Source: Bugula neritina (lineage: Eukaryota; Bryozoa; Gymnolaemata; Cheilostomatida; Bugulidae). Taken from it: DNA of 64,000 nt. A program made the position numbers and the translations under genes. Shown piece after piece: positions 1-13,676 of the stretch. The notes beneath the pieces are model-generated. The model was not told the origin of the DNA. It did no database searches and was given only the letters and a program-made list of their open reading frames with translations. The DNA lies in NCBI GenBank assembly GCA_964035545.1, contig OZ037771.1:11421980-11485979 (forward strand). Reading direction: 5' to 3'. Positions within the stretch are counted from its first letter, which is position 1, and the number at the start of each line of letters is the position of its first letter.

Positions 1-198
1 ACTTTACGCAGTTTAACATATAGCTGGCAAAAAGGAGTTGCAAATCAAACAGCACTAAAAGATGACTACTAAACTTAGTAACTGAAAATTCAGTTTCACT
101 AACAAAAAAAAGCTTTCTTATAATCAATACTAACAATCAAACTATTAGCAACACTTCACATTCAAACTGAATTGCAATAAATTTGTCTTCATACTCAC

Positions 199-936
199 AT
201 TATTAGTAACAGCCGAAATGTCGCGTAGTGGAAAGCCTGGAGGAGGTATCAGAGGCCCTTCGTAGCCCCCTGTAGGGGGTGAGACCGGTGGTCGAATGTA
301 TCTTACGTTGGATACGCTAGCAGGTGAACTACCACTGTTTGTGCCAGACGTTGTATAGACTGGCTGGTCAAACACCTGAAAGCCTGAGGACTGGTAATGT
401 GATGGTGGATCGTGCTGCAACGACGGTTGACGGCCAAATCCAACTGGAAATCTTTGTGTTTTAGAAACTCCGCTATTGTGAAAGTAGCCTTGTAACTGTG
501 GTCTTTGCTGTTTGTTGAAACCTCCTACACCGGCAGCTAAGGAGTGGTAGCTGTGCTGTCTCTGCAGGTGAGTCGGCTTCACCCAAGCCTGTGGTGGCCC
601 TTCATTGCTGCCAAAGCTGTGCTGCCTCTGATTAAAGAGAGGGTCACTGGGAACTTGAAAGTCACGGCTATAGTTTTGAGGTAAGTGCTGATTATTCTTC
701 GTAATTGCACGTCCCAAGGTTATGGCAACACTATTACTACTAATACTACCACCGACAACTGGGCTAGTAGTAGCAGTACTACTACTAGTACTAGTAGAGC
801 AAATTGAAGAAGTAACTGAAGTTCTTACTGTGTTAGGTTGATGTTCTTCTAAAACTCTAGCCGATTCCTGATATACTGACGCCGGTGAATCATAATCAGC
901 TTCAGTGCTTGTCATTTCAACGATAATAACGCTCAA
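199..936 (-). CDS. First coding exon of an unrecognised Ser/Pro/Gln-rich protein (partial gene)
   Basis: A 738-bp open exon begins at an ATG at 936 and ends at a canonical donor (GTGAGT on the minus strand, 193-198) in phase 0, giving 246 residues. The rest of the gene lies beyond the left edge. The protein looks disordered. It has a Ser/Thr run (about residues 40-60), three Arg-Gln-x-Ser motifs (RQHSF, RQHSY, RQPSL) and a Pro-rich end with PPPGFPLRDIS just before the splice site. I see no signal peptide, membrane segment or folded domain. The RQxS motifs resemble basophilic kinase or 14-3-3 sites, which is inference only. A second ATG eight codons in (MTSTEAD) could be the real start. The family is not recognised. 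Confidence 0.7.
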
Positions 937-1038
937 TATAAAAGATTAAGTCTCTTACTAACGAACCTGTCGTTTCGAGCTCAAATTGAATGAATGAAAT
1001 GCTCCTAGCTTTCGCGTGTCTGTATTTATCTGTTAAAA

Positions 1039-1046
1039 CCACGTGG
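1039..1046. promoter_or_regulatory. Palindromic E-box (CCACGTGG) upstream of the first gene
   Basis: A perfect 8-bp palindrome with a CACGTG E-box core lies about 100 bp upstream of the ATG at 936. The position fits a proximal promoter site for bHLH-type factors, but one short motif is weak evidence and no TATA box or start site is obvious. Confidence 0.2.
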
Positions 1047-2942
1047 GCTGGCTGAATCATTGGAAAATCCCATTAGTAATACAGACCTGCCATATTACTG
1101 TTTATCACAAATCGACCTCAATTTTTTAAATATATTTTTCAACATTAAAAAGTATAAATGAATTATAAACGCGTTGCTGTGTGAAAAGCATACTTAAGAA
1201 TGGTGTAAAATTTTTCAGTCATAAATATAACTTCACAGGTATATCTTAAATTTTGTAACCTGTTAAGTGTGCTACAAGATAATAAGTAGATCACACATCA
1301 TTGAGTTAACTAATGTGTAAGCTAAACATTTATTATTAGCGTATTTATTTTTCTTAGGTAACTTTTTCTACAATCTCTCAGAGTGAACTATCGTGATTAC
1401 AGTGGATATAGAAAAGCTATGAAAAAAAGATATTGATAACAAGTAAGATATTCTCAAGGCAGTCAAAGATTTTCTTTCAGCATTGCTGCACCAAACCGAC
1501 TTATTTTTAATTTGGTATAAGAACAGGTAAATTCTCCACACTCACACTTATTAAAACACTCACAACTGTTAGCAGTGGACACAATTGAATTTGCTTAAAT
1601 TGATACTGTATACATTTTTACAGTTAACGAATTTATCAAAAATAGTAACTATCAACTATCAAACAAAATAGAATTAATTAAAGTAAATAGTGAGTGAACA
1701 ATCAATTTCTATAATGTGTAATTTAGTTGAGTAACTAATCAATAAATTTTGTGAATGAAAACCTTGCGCGATTATGGAGTAAAGATACTTGACACATCTG
1801 TGCCCTAAGAAATAAACTAGGTCAAAAGTAACAATGATCAAGAGTAAACAAGCTGCATCCAGTATCTTCGCCTATATGTGAACTAAGAGTACGTGTCCTC
1901 ACTTTACACTATCAGTTATCACTCTGTTGATAATTGAGCCATTTTTCTTACTAAATGACCTTGAACTATCAGAATAGGGAATCCCCTGTTCACTTAGGAA
2001 GACAGGAACTTATTCTGATTGTGAAGGGGAAAATTATTATTAGTTATTATCAATTTAACAGGAAAGAAATTGAAAGGAAATAACTTTCAACACCTTTTTG
2101 ACAGTTAGAGATTTATTTTTCATTTCATATTTGTGTAATGCTTGTGCAATTCTTACATGTAGCTTTATTATTGAAGTTATAAAATATATGTCACTATGTG
2201 CTTGAAATGTAAAACAAATTATATAAATATTTTGCAACTGATTTCATAAGAAACTAAACATAAAATACTAAACTAATGTAGATTTTAAAGGTTTCAAATA
2301 AAATTCTACTTATTTATAAAAATTACAGACTTTCAACCTTCTAAAAAGTAAATTATTGGCTTTACTTACTTTTAAGATGATTCATATTTTATATGCAAAC
2401 AGATTTGTGACCTTATTTTTCAAAATGAATTGACTTGTGGGACATGCTATTTACTTGAATAGAAGTTTTCTAAAGCAAATTATTTAATCAATGAGTATTA
2501 GCTTTGAATTATTGAAAGTATTGATTCATAAACTGTGAGTATTCAAACTTTGGCTGATTGCACGCACTCTATATAAATACACTCATTTAGAGAAATTCAC
2601 AAATTACTATAATATAACTGTTTACTGTTTTGTCAGCTCATAACATGGTTGCCAAGTGCAACATAAGACCATTTCCAAATTTTCCATAGAATGAATCTTG
2701 TACCAGAGTACAGGACCTGGGGTCATGGACAATGTGACAGGAAAGTTTATTTCACATACAGAGATGTGGCTGCTATTTTAGCTAGAAAAGTGTCCCCACC
2801 AGTAGAGCTGTAAGATAACATACCTATATTACTACAGATCTAACCAAGCTGAATTACTGCTGCTTGTTCTACTTCAGAAAAAATGATGGTTTTCTTGAAA
2901 GTGTCTAGAAATACTGTTGAGCTCTCATAAATACATCACTTA

Positions 2943-3155
2943 TGCCAATATAACTAGTGTATATTATATTATATATATTATATAAGATACAGTATAGTGA
3001 TGCCAATATAACTAGTGCATATTATATAATATATATAAGATACAGTATAGTGATGTCAATATAACTAGTGCATATTATATAATATATATAAGATACAGTA
3101 TAGTGATGTCAATATAACTAGTGCATATTATATATTATATATATAAGATACAGTA
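2943..3155. repeat. Tandem repeat, four copies of a 53-58 bp unit
   Basis: Four successive copies each start with TG(C/T)CAATATAACTAGTG and end with GATACAGTA. They differ mainly in the length of an internal AT stretch. Confidence 0.85.
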
Positions 3156-4290
3156 CTGATGAAGTTTATTATAGGGTGTGTAATACAGATGCAATGCTTT
3201 GTTAGCTCTAAATATTGGGATTCCTGGCAAATCATAATATAAATACTTTAAAAAATGCTTGTCATCATTATCCAAGCAGCACATGATGATCATTCATAGA
3301 TTCACTTTCATTGTATTACCACATCTTTCACGTGATATTGAATATTTCATTGATATGCGCTGGGTGTAGCCTTCCCAATGATAATGTACCTGTATGCATA
3401 ATAATGCTTAATCTCCCGGATAAGAGCTATGATGGTGTAGATGCAGTAATAGAGAAATTGAGAAAAGCCTGCGTTCTAGACTAGAAATGTAGCATAAGAA
3501 GTTATGTTCTGGCAAGAATTTTAACCAGTACCCCAAACTAAAATTTAATTTGTAAAATATAGACCTTAGGCTATCTTAATTTCTCCCTTAATGAGAGCTA
3601 TGGAGGCCATCATATTCTGAGTTTGCAGAAAATTTTTAAAAATTGCAGAAATTATAAAAAAGTAGAGACAAATGGCTCATTTCTTGCATATATTACCCAC
3701 ACTTTCCTGATTGCTACTGTACTGTATCTAGCTAGGTCTGTGACAGGCCTTCATAATATAATATAATTGCATATTGGTTACAGCATTGACAGAAGTCCCT
3801 TATAATAACTGGTAAAATCTTGCATTAGCTTGTGATAGTAAACTTGTAAACTTTCAATGATAAGTTCTATAACATAGAAGGTGCAAAATATTGGTAAAAC
3901 AGGGCACTGCTTAATGAATCATAATAATATGTCATTCTTACACTGTAATCAGTTTACAACATGACTACGGCTAGCAGGTGATTGACTTCACTAAAAATAG
4001 CAGCAGCCGGTCAGTGACCTTGCCTAATTTGGTTATGGCTAGCCATTGAGGAAGTATTTGAAAGAAATGAGTGACTTTTTTGATAATTTATTCAAAATCA
4101 AAACACTGGAAGTTTTCACCAGATATCACACTGCAAATTTTACAGCATAGATGAGTCGGAAGCACTAATTTTGCGTTTGAGCACAAAAATTCCATTAGTT
4201 AGGAGCAGGGTTATTTTTTTTAATATACCTCTAGTGGATAGGCTTAAATTAGAAATTGCCATACAAAGTTAAGTATCAAAGCTCCACGCC

Positions 4291-4430
4291 AAAACTAGAA
4301 ATCAAAACATGGTAAATATTTCCACCTTTATTCTCAGTAGTGTGACTCATGAAACCAAAACTAGAATTCAAAACATGGTAAATATTTCCACCTTTATTTT
4401 CGGTAGTGTGACTCATGAAACCTAAACTAG
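4291..4430. repeat. Two-copy 66-bp tandem duplication
   Basis: Copies start at 4291 and 4357 with AAAACTAGAA and carry the same ACATGGTAAATATTTCCACC core and the same TGTGACTCATGAAACC end. Only a few bases differ, so the duplication is recent. Confidence 0.85.
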
Positions 4431-6429
4431 ATCAGGCTGGCCCAAGTCTGGTTTAGACCAAATCTCATTTCATCAGAGTTTTTCTAGAAATTTCTTCTGA
4501 AGCGTGTTGGTATTTTTATTGCACTGTGCCTAGTAACCAGCAGTTTTATCTATATTTACACAGCGTTTTGTTCTATTCAATGACCGCTATTCATAGTATT
4601 CAGTCACGCGTGATGTTTTTTCATTGGTTTATTGCGCAACCATGTCGCAATGTAGTGAATCATCGTAGCCTAGCATTTTCCTTGCACGACTAGAACGAAT
4701 GCACTGTACATTCCCGTGAAAACCGAAGTAAACAAAGGGCTGAAATAACCCGATATTAGTAAATAAAGTTCGTATGCTTTAGCGGGCAAACTTCTTATCT
4801 CTCCTTATAACCTAAGTAGCTCTTACTATTATAAAAATATGTTTTCTTTGGCGGTTGGACCTAAGTTTAATAGTATTATTAGTTATTCATACCATCATAA
4901 GCCTTTAGTATCCTTACAATATCCACAAAAATTGCTATGTTTGAGCTCTGCTTGTACTTTAGTAATGTCCCTAAAAGCAAATCATTTATGTACTACTTTA
5001 TTACTATTATGTGTTTGTTATACCTACCTTGCTGATACAAACTCTGGCAACAGAAGTAGCGGCAGCAGCAGCAACAGTGGCATCGCAACCATTACCAGTG
5101 GCGGAAGTTATATAAAATCCACTAAATAAATCAGTGCTACACTAAAAGTTCAGTCTTCACTTTCTCAAAGCTATTAGTCAAATGAGTTGCATATAAGGAA
5201 ATATAAGCATAGCTGCTCACTCAGTTGGGAAGGGAGCATATACCTTCATACCACACTTTAGCATTGAGGCTACATAAGTTGGTCAGTTTCATTTTAGTAA
5301 TGATCTATTATATCGTCTAATTCCAGCTTTTGTGTTGCACATAGTTATTATATAGTCATTAATTAGTCTAGTGGCACATTGAAACTCTAATCTAAATGCA
5401 CCTTATTATAATATTGTAGAAGCATCATTTCAAAATTAAGAGTTGTCTTCTACTCTGTAAATGATGTTTTTGTTGTTTAATTTCAATGGAAAAATTACTT
5501 GGGCTTGGTAAGGAACTAGTGGGTGTGTTCACAAGCATTTGGTATCAATTAAAATTTATTATTGTACAAATCACTTGACACAAATAATTTTTCGGTCATT
5601 TCTATTTTGTGATATAGTGCGCGTTAGCTATTAGCTGGTTGCTATTTGGTATTAGCTATAGTTGCTATTTGCTATATGTAGAATTCAATAGAACAGCCAT
5701 GCTACGCAGTACAATGCATTAAATTTTGTTGTAAGTTGTAGTCACCATCATACACTGCTATGATTTGCAGTCAGTAATATAAAAGCTCAATGTCAGTATA
5801 AACTAACTGTTTACGACACTTGCTATATATAACTACTGCTGTTGAGTAACACAGATTTGAACTTCATACAAATTATGACTCTTGATATAGATATACAAAT
5901 AAGAAAATTAGAAGGTAATTTCCGTTAAACTTCAATATATTTGTGTAATAACTCAAATGAATTTTATTGAAACCTGACCTAAATTGATCAAAGCATACAA
6001 TATAAAGTTTCAAAAATATTATTTATATATTATTTAGTTCGAAATATAATTAATTATACTAGCAAGAACTGCCTTATAATACTGCATAAAAAGCAATAGT
6101 ACGCATGTATAAAAAGATGAACGTGAAATAAACTGAGTAACAACGTTAGACAATAATCTAGAGAGTAGGTTAATAATCAACTTGTAAAAGAACTATAAAA
6201 ATAAAATGTGGAGTTAACTAGCATCGGGAGTTATCCCACACATTTCTTGAGTATTTTCTCGTATTAATACTAAAAGCTAAATAATAAAATACAAATATAA
6301 CATCAACAATAAAGACTAGCAACAATAAAATGTCATAATAAGGCAGCAAAAATATGTTATATAAAATAATGCCATAAAAGGCTTAATTTGCAATTTACTT
6401 TGCTTATAGCATGAAGCAATATGGGAATT

Positions 6430-8539
6430 CTAAAATGGTTTGTAGCATTTGCAAAGTCGAATCAACACTCTTTGACCAGTCTTAAAATCATCAAATGCTT
6501 TCCATTTACACTTCTGACTGTAATGTATTTCATATCCATCACAGTCGTTATTCCTCCCATGAGTTAATGCTCCGTCCATTTGGCTGTATCTTCCACATCG
6601 ACACATTCTAAAATATTTAAAATAATATGACTATTACACAGATTTCTATATTTTAATGGCAAACAAATGCGCAAATATGAGTTTTCAATTACTTGCATAC
6701 TACTCATTTCTCTATAAATTGACCATGTGATGTTTTCAATTGATGTATATTTATAGCTGATACAAATTTAGAAGATCGCATTACCAAGTAGGAAGTGTTT
6801 AAGTTTAAGCCACCCTAGAAATTACCCGAAAGCAGATTGCAAAATCTAACACTGATACAAATAACGTGTTAATATTTATTGCGAAACCAGGATATTATGA
6901 CAAAATATTTATAAAAATATATAATTAATACTCTGTGTGGATGTTTTCAAGTGAAGTTTATTAAAATAGAACTTCATTTAAGTTTTGTAATCGCCTATTA
7001 ATCAAGTTTCCAGTGGGGTAATTCTGGAACTTTCTACTTATAAGTGTGATAGAACATTATAAATCATATCAGAATAGGAAGACGAGATACGCTATCTGTC
7101 ATATCAAACATTACTGGCAAGTGTTGACAAATTGTGAAGGTATTACCTAATAAGTATGAACAATTCTGGGCATCCCCTATGACTGTGTACATTTCCTACG
7201 AAGGAAGATGCATGTAACCCCAAATATAACCCCAACTCATTTTACTTCCTTTAACGTTACTCACGAAAACTTTAAACTCTTCTTTCCGTATTAGAAAATG
7301 ATTCAGCCCTACTAAACATTTTATAGTTGGAAGTTTCAGTTTGATCGCCATCAATATTACATTATCAATAGCCTAGGATTCTCTAACTCTCACTACACCA
7401 TGGTCATCACTGTGTGTCGTCTCTTAGGCTAGCTTTACCACCTTCAAACTCGAGCATTACTCACCTAACTAAATCTTTCTTGTAGTACTTGATGTGTTCG
7501 GTGTGCTGCTTGTTTTGTAAGGTCAGGGGGTCGTAGACAGTCACTGTCTGCTGCTTTACCTTGGGTCCTGATCTAAATGTAAGAAGTGTTTTATAAAATT
7601 AAATAGAAATGTATGAATGCATTTGCCAATGTAAAACCAAATTGTTTAGTAAATATAAATATAAAACAAACATTTCTAATTCAATTTCCATAGTTCAAGT
7701 GTAAAGTCTGTATCACCGAGCTTACCTTTTAAGCTGCCTTCTGTAGGAACAGTGTGGGTTGTTGTGATATTCTATTTCAACTGGAAACTTGTTTGGGTGG
7801 GATGTAGACACCCCTGTCTCCTCATCATCACTGTCCTCTGAGGCTAAGTCAGGGTCAGACCAAGTGCTGGGAGGAGATGGGGGGGTTGGTGAAACATTCA
7901 GTCTAGTTAGAGCTCTGGTCAAGTCCTCAAAGGGTGGATTGTCATTCTATAGAAAGAATAAAAGTGTTGTAGCTAACTTAGTTTGGTGGCTTAAAGTAGA
8001 AACAAGTAATGAAAAAACATAACTATTTGATTCAATAAACCGTAAATTATTTATTCTAGAAAAATGCCATTGTTTAACGATAAATGTTGTATGATACTTA
8101 CAGTAGCTGTATTTAGTTGGTAGAGATGCTGAGATTGGTGCACGGGGTTCATCGGATACTCTGACGGTAGTGGTGCGTGATGCTGTGGAGGATTTACCAT
8201 GCTTGGAACAGCAGGCAGCTGTTGTGTAGAGGGCACCTGCTGACACCACTTTTGCTGTGTCATTGCAGACGGTGCAGTGTCCAAGTTTGGGTACTGCCAG
8301 CTCTGATATTGCTGGAAGGGTATGTAGGGGTGAGGAGCAGTCTTCCCGAAGAGGCTGTACCCACTCCCTGTAGACATCTGTGCACACTGACCTTCTACTG
8401 AGCTGTTCCCATTGATATCTAATGCAGGTTTAACCTTGGTGATGGCTCTCTTAGTTCCAATCGCTCCAAAATGTCTGCCATGTGGCTCTGTTGCGCTGTG
8501 CACGTGATACGGGGTTAGCTGAGACCACGTCATTATCAA
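6430..8539 (-). CDS. Unrecognised protein with Pro/Gln-rich N-terminus and C-terminal Cys-rich domain
   Basis: Four exons join in phase: 8539-8102, 7946-7726, 7572-7465 and 6607-6430, with donors GTAAGT, GTAAGC and GTGAGT. The product is 314 residues and ends at TAG (6430-6432). Residues 1-146 are low complexity, rich in Pro, Gln, Ser and His. Exon 2 has a Pro stretch and an acidic run (SEDSDDEE). Exons 3-4 are more conserved-looking: a basic, Tyr-containing segment (EHIKYYKKDLVR), then about 58 residues with six cysteines starting MCRCGRY and ending LCKCYKPF. There is no signal peptide, so an intracellular, perhaps nuclear, protein is likely. The C-terminal domain is not one I recognise. A zinc-binding role is possible from the paired CxC motifs but is inference. 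Exon 1 shares the short motif RAITK with the gene at 199-936. Confidence 0.75.
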
Positions 8540-11500
8540 TAAAATCTATATTTAGCACTGAATAAAAGTTACTAGTAGTCTGATTGTACGTTGGTGAATG
8601 ATTGATCGCTGATATGCTACCAGCTCTTTTATAGTTATACACGCTTCATTGTATCCTTACGCGATTGGATAATATAGAAATGATGACTCAGCACATTGCT
8701 TACTGATGCTGGTGAAATACTAAACGTGCTGGCATCAATGTTAGTGCATAATATAATATTATATAGCTGCTAACAGCAAGAGTAAGAATAGTTGTTACGG
8801 GACTCTATATAATAAGTATGACAATTAACGCGGTACACATACTAGTGCGTTTCTTCTATAGTCAACAATCCTGTCTTGCTAATAAATAAATATTGCTGGT
8901 ACATTATGCAACTAGTGTTATCAGTCAGGAATGACTATCTTACAGTTGCTTGACTCACAAACCGACTGACTTATACAATGTTCTAACACCCTAAAGAGTT
9001 TCACTAAGCGCCATAATAGTATAACATAATAAATTTCAAGTTGAACACATATATGCGGGCTTCATAACCATTACAGCATTTCTATCTCCATACTCGATAC
9101 AATATTTTTAATTTGCTTTACATTATATTACAGTATTATTACTGTTTTATACTATACAAAAGCAGCAGTTTTTAGTTACATAATAATTTCTACTGCAGTA
9201 GATTTGTAAGATTTTGTTTTCAGCAGTTTTCCAACAGAACCAGAATAATAATATATGGCTCATGTGGAAAGGTAACTCCAACATTCCAAAACTATTGATT
9301 ATATAAAATATTATAAGATGTATTATAGTAAACACGCCTCCTCAGCAAAGCAAACTGTGATTGTGGCAGTTTTCTCTCAAGTTCCTTTTAGTCTATTGTC
9401 TGATTCAAAATGCATGTAGATTTTTCAAAAATTTCCAGATATTCAAATTTGGAACACATTAGGTTGAACAATTCCAATTTCCTGTCAAAATTGTATTTGT
9501 GCATATTTAATAGTTAAATTAATTAGCTGAAAAATGGCCGATAAAGAAATAAGACTGTTACAAACCTTTAAACTTATAAACTTTGCCAGTTAATTATCCA
9601 AAATTTATTGCATGCACTTCAAAAGAATTACTACAGTATCTATATTTGTGATGTTTACTGTAATTCATCTGAGTAGCTTATCCATTGAAGGAAATGATTT
9701 ACTATTGGTGACGCAAAACACTGGAAATAAAATTAAAATATTTTACTATCAGAAATATGCAAGTGCTTGGTTAAAGATATAATAATAACATGGACTCTGA
9801 TAGGGCATAATGATCCCCTTATCTAGATTATGTTAGAATAGTGAAGTGTAACAAGGATACAACCATATTTATAGGTGATTGTAGTTGCTGTGTTATAAAA
9901 CTTGAGAAAGAGTTATGCATGGCTGAATGTTACGTACTTTGTTACTACATTGATTCACATTCTGTCTTTGGTTGTCAACACCTTCTACCGTAGATAGTAT
10001 ACTTCCTGTCCACACAGCCACTGGTGATAGAACCATATTTTATTATATTATATACAGAATCTTCTTTACACAAGATCAATAAACTCACAACAAACAGGGA
10101 ATATTTCTTCAACATAATTATAATTATACCCATTTGTACCGTGGAAAGTTAGTCACCTGTAAATTATATCTAATTAGCATGCTGTGTGTTAAGGAATTGG
10201 GGCTATATAGATGTACAGCTATATAATATAAAGACATGGAACTGATGCTAAGGTGTTTATTTGAATTAAATCTAGTAATTAGGAAGTTTTCTAGCTGACT
10301 GCGTGTATCGTATTTCATATAGGAAACTTATAATTAAAGCTAGGCAGCTGTATATTGTTATGTGTAATTTAATTCATACATTACCTGATGTAATATAATA
10401 TGTATAATACGTCATCATAGGCAAGTCAGCTATTACATAGGGAACATTTCTTCTCCAGCTTCAGGGATTATGTAAGGCCAACCGATAATGGACTACACAT
10501 AGGATGAAGGGAATTTACAAATTACTATACTAGTTTTTTCCCTCATTCCATCATATCATTTAACTTGTTTACCTGCCTAAAGTGTTTTGAGATAAAGTAT
10601 ACTATATCATTATTATGTAATAGGAACTCCCATTATTTATTTCCCCCTCGTTTTACATGATTACGATATATACAGTATCCATCATATCAGGCTATAAACC
10701 TTGTCATAGAAAATTTCAATATGTCAGAATTATATAAAATTGTGAGCTTTTGTGCTATTGTTGAGTCAAAAACTATCTAATAGATTTCTGTGAGCAACTT
10801 GTACTTAGAGATATACTAGATGCAATGTAAATATAACAAAGAATTCTTCAGGTAAAAGCAAACAGAGAGGCACGATATCCTATACTGTCATAATTTCTAA
10901 GCCACGTAGAAAACAAGAAAAACAAAATGTATTTGATGTATCATGTAATACAATAATTGATCATACAAACGTAGAAATGGGAATGTTGGATTACACATCA
11001 GCTGTGTTGTTAGACAATATTCTGAGCTCATAAAAGGGCGGTGTCCATAATTTACACAAATATTTGAACTTTTAACATTGCTATTATAAAGTAGTGTTAG
11101 TCATTTATTGTTCATTGCGTGGGTGCATGCATGGCTAAGGTAGGGTGTTCACTATTTTCATAGAGCAGGATTTTCATAAGGCAAAATTTTTTCAGGCTTG
11201 CTAAGCTCTCTAATATTAGTACATAGAGTGGAATTTCCAATTAGCTGATACCAAGCCTAGGCATGCCTGGCTATAGTTTGATGGCATGTGGGCGTTGCAT
11301 AACACATCCGACACATTTCCCTTTTAAGTGATGATTAGAGTAGCATGTATACTGTGGAATATTATCTTCCCATAGCTTTGTCATCAGCTAATCAAGTTTA
11401 GTCAAGTTTAGATAAGTTTGCTATAATCTAAATTCTAAACCAAAACAAAGCTATCAGTGGAGTCATCCTATCGCATCTTATGCTATCAATTGTATAAATC

Positions 11501-13569
11501 AAACAATGATAAGCCGAAATGTTCAAATTACAAAAAGATAGCAGTATGTTGTTTATCATGGTATCCTAAAACAATTTAGTTAAACAGGAGTTATGTGCTT
11601 GTGTTTATACATCAGATACGCCAATACATCTCCATAGAATGACATACTTTGTAAAAATAAAAGTAAACCTTTATTAAAAACATACTGTATAAGTTATACA
11701 GGCATGTGGTTGTATAATTTTAAGTTGCATTATTATTATATAATTAACCATTAAAGATATGCAACATTTCTAAATTTCCTGGATTATCAAATAACTGTAA
11801 AATGAATTGCCCCACTTAGAATCGAAAACAATCCTCCAACTTACAAGCCAGCATGCTGACCCTTGCACATTACATCACAGTAGTTAGCTGATATAGTTAT
11901 GACAGAGCACCATGCGGTCAGTGGGGAGAAAACTCTTAAGTATTTAAAAAGTCACATGTCTACTTGAAAAGTTGTGTACACATTCGTGTCAGTTTAGTTC
12001 TACTCAAAGCTCAAATTGGTTTTAATCTATTATAAGCTGAATATACCATTGGTAGAATTACAAGCACGATTGTCCCATAAACTATACTTTATGCTATCCC
12101 AAACTGTGAACTGTTGTAGTAACTTTTCGAGAAGACAACTCTCACTAAATGAATAACTACTGACCAAGAAACATAAAAGGCTTTGCTTTGTGAGGCATGA
12201 ATATGATACAGTCAAATAAATTAGCTTCAGCTTAGATTAAGTTCACAATTAAACCAAATTTTCCACATTACTCTGAAGCGTTTCAACTTAACTCAATTAA
12301 GATACTTGATGCCAAACTCATTTATCAAAAGATTCAAACTAAAATGTATAGTACTTACAGAAATAATTTATTTGTATTTATTCTGAATAGCAAAAGTCAT
12401 TAATTTTTCCAGTTCAAAGTTTTACTATTGATTTTTTCATTTACTTAAGTTCTTTGTTTTGTAGTCCTTCAGCTGCAATCAGTGGCCTTTTGAAATATTA
12501 TCCACATCTCCTTTCTCAAAGCAATTTACTATAGAATTTCATGATCTAACACATTCAATTCAAAATCATAGGATAATAGAAAGCTGTAGCTGTGTGCTGG
12601 TATGTATATGAAGAGGCTGTTGTTGGTAAGCTATGCCATGCAAACCTACTGATTGGATATTGTTTAGACACTCAGCGTATATTGATAAGTAGATAGTTGT
12701 TGAATAAATATCTCAAGGGATTAGAGCTAACTGCTGACAGACTGAGAGATAGTATCAGCACACAAGACTGTAGCAACTTATCTCATCCCATAGACAGCAA
12801 GTGTATGCTTGATGTAAGCTGCAATTATGGCTAACGAATTTCATTAGACTTTGCCAGCTGCATTATCATGTGTCAGAAGTGACGGAGGAATAGCCTAAAG
12901 GACTTTTCTTAACTTCAGGTAGATTATTTTAGAGTTCTAGTTTATATCGTGAATTTAGTCTATTATAACTAATGCTGATAGACTGGTAATCATTATAAAG
13001 TGCATCATATATTTTGTTAGCTTATAGCAGGTATAAATATTGGAAATATTGGCAAGGAAATTGATTTTTCATCTAGTGTTGAATATTGCGCAAATAATTA
13101 TAAACTATAACAACTAACAAGTGAGTGACTTTGAAATAAAGCTAAGAATTGTAAAATTTATAAGCAAACCAAAAATTTAAAGCTAAATTACTAAGAAAAA
13201 ATTATTTTTCATCTTTGTAGTAGAAGGGGACTTCCTAAACATGTATATACTGGTATCATTTAGACAACCCTATAACCATGAGATCATAATAGTTGGTATA
13301 GGCAATTGAAGAATAAATTCTAATTTATCTACTTTATATAATAACTTGTTGATAAAACACATGTCTAGCCTATTATTATGGGCAATCTTGAACCTGCTTT
13401 AAGTGCTTTATTCTGCAATCGCACATCTGGTGCACACAACTCCCCGGAAACAAAATCAGCTTCTTCTTTGAGATGTGTTACCATATTGATTCTAAAACTC
13501 ATCATCTAAATGCTTCTCTTGTAAAATAAATCATGACAAGTTAGATTAAAAAAATTCAAAAAAAGAATT

Positions 13570-13676
13570 GCTCCTGCGTGCCCTATCTGAATAAATCCTT
13601 AGCCCAATTTAACAAAAAAGCACCTTTTCCATCAGGGGTTTTGCACAGGGATAGTGACTATAAACTTGTTTGAGTG
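13570..13676 (+). mobile_element. SINE fragment (3' part)
   Basis: The stretch lacks the tRNA-like head but matches the tail of the copy at 15520-15740 in order: CTCCTG, ..TGAATAA, CTTAGCCC, CCATCAGGGGTTTT, then GATAGTGACTATAAACTTG and TGAGTTTA. It is a 5'-truncated or eroded copy of the same family. Confidence 0.7.

Larger units (their letters stand above)
937..6429. other. Gene-poor intergenic region, 5.5 kb
   Basis: The region is AT-rich and no coding exon can be supported. It contains the 53-58 bp tandem repeat near 3 kb and a 66-bp duplication near 4.3 kb. An open frame of 96 codons at 4839-5129 has a short AGC-rich stretch but no support as a gene. The far end should hold the 3' UTR of the gene at 6430-8539. 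Confidence 0.5.

Noticed and set aside
4839-5129. 96-codon plus-strand open frame with a hydrophobic start and a Ser/Gly-rich end
   Set aside because: No homology that I recognise, no splice or promoter support, and composition near that of flanking DNA. One short AGC-rich stretch is not enough.
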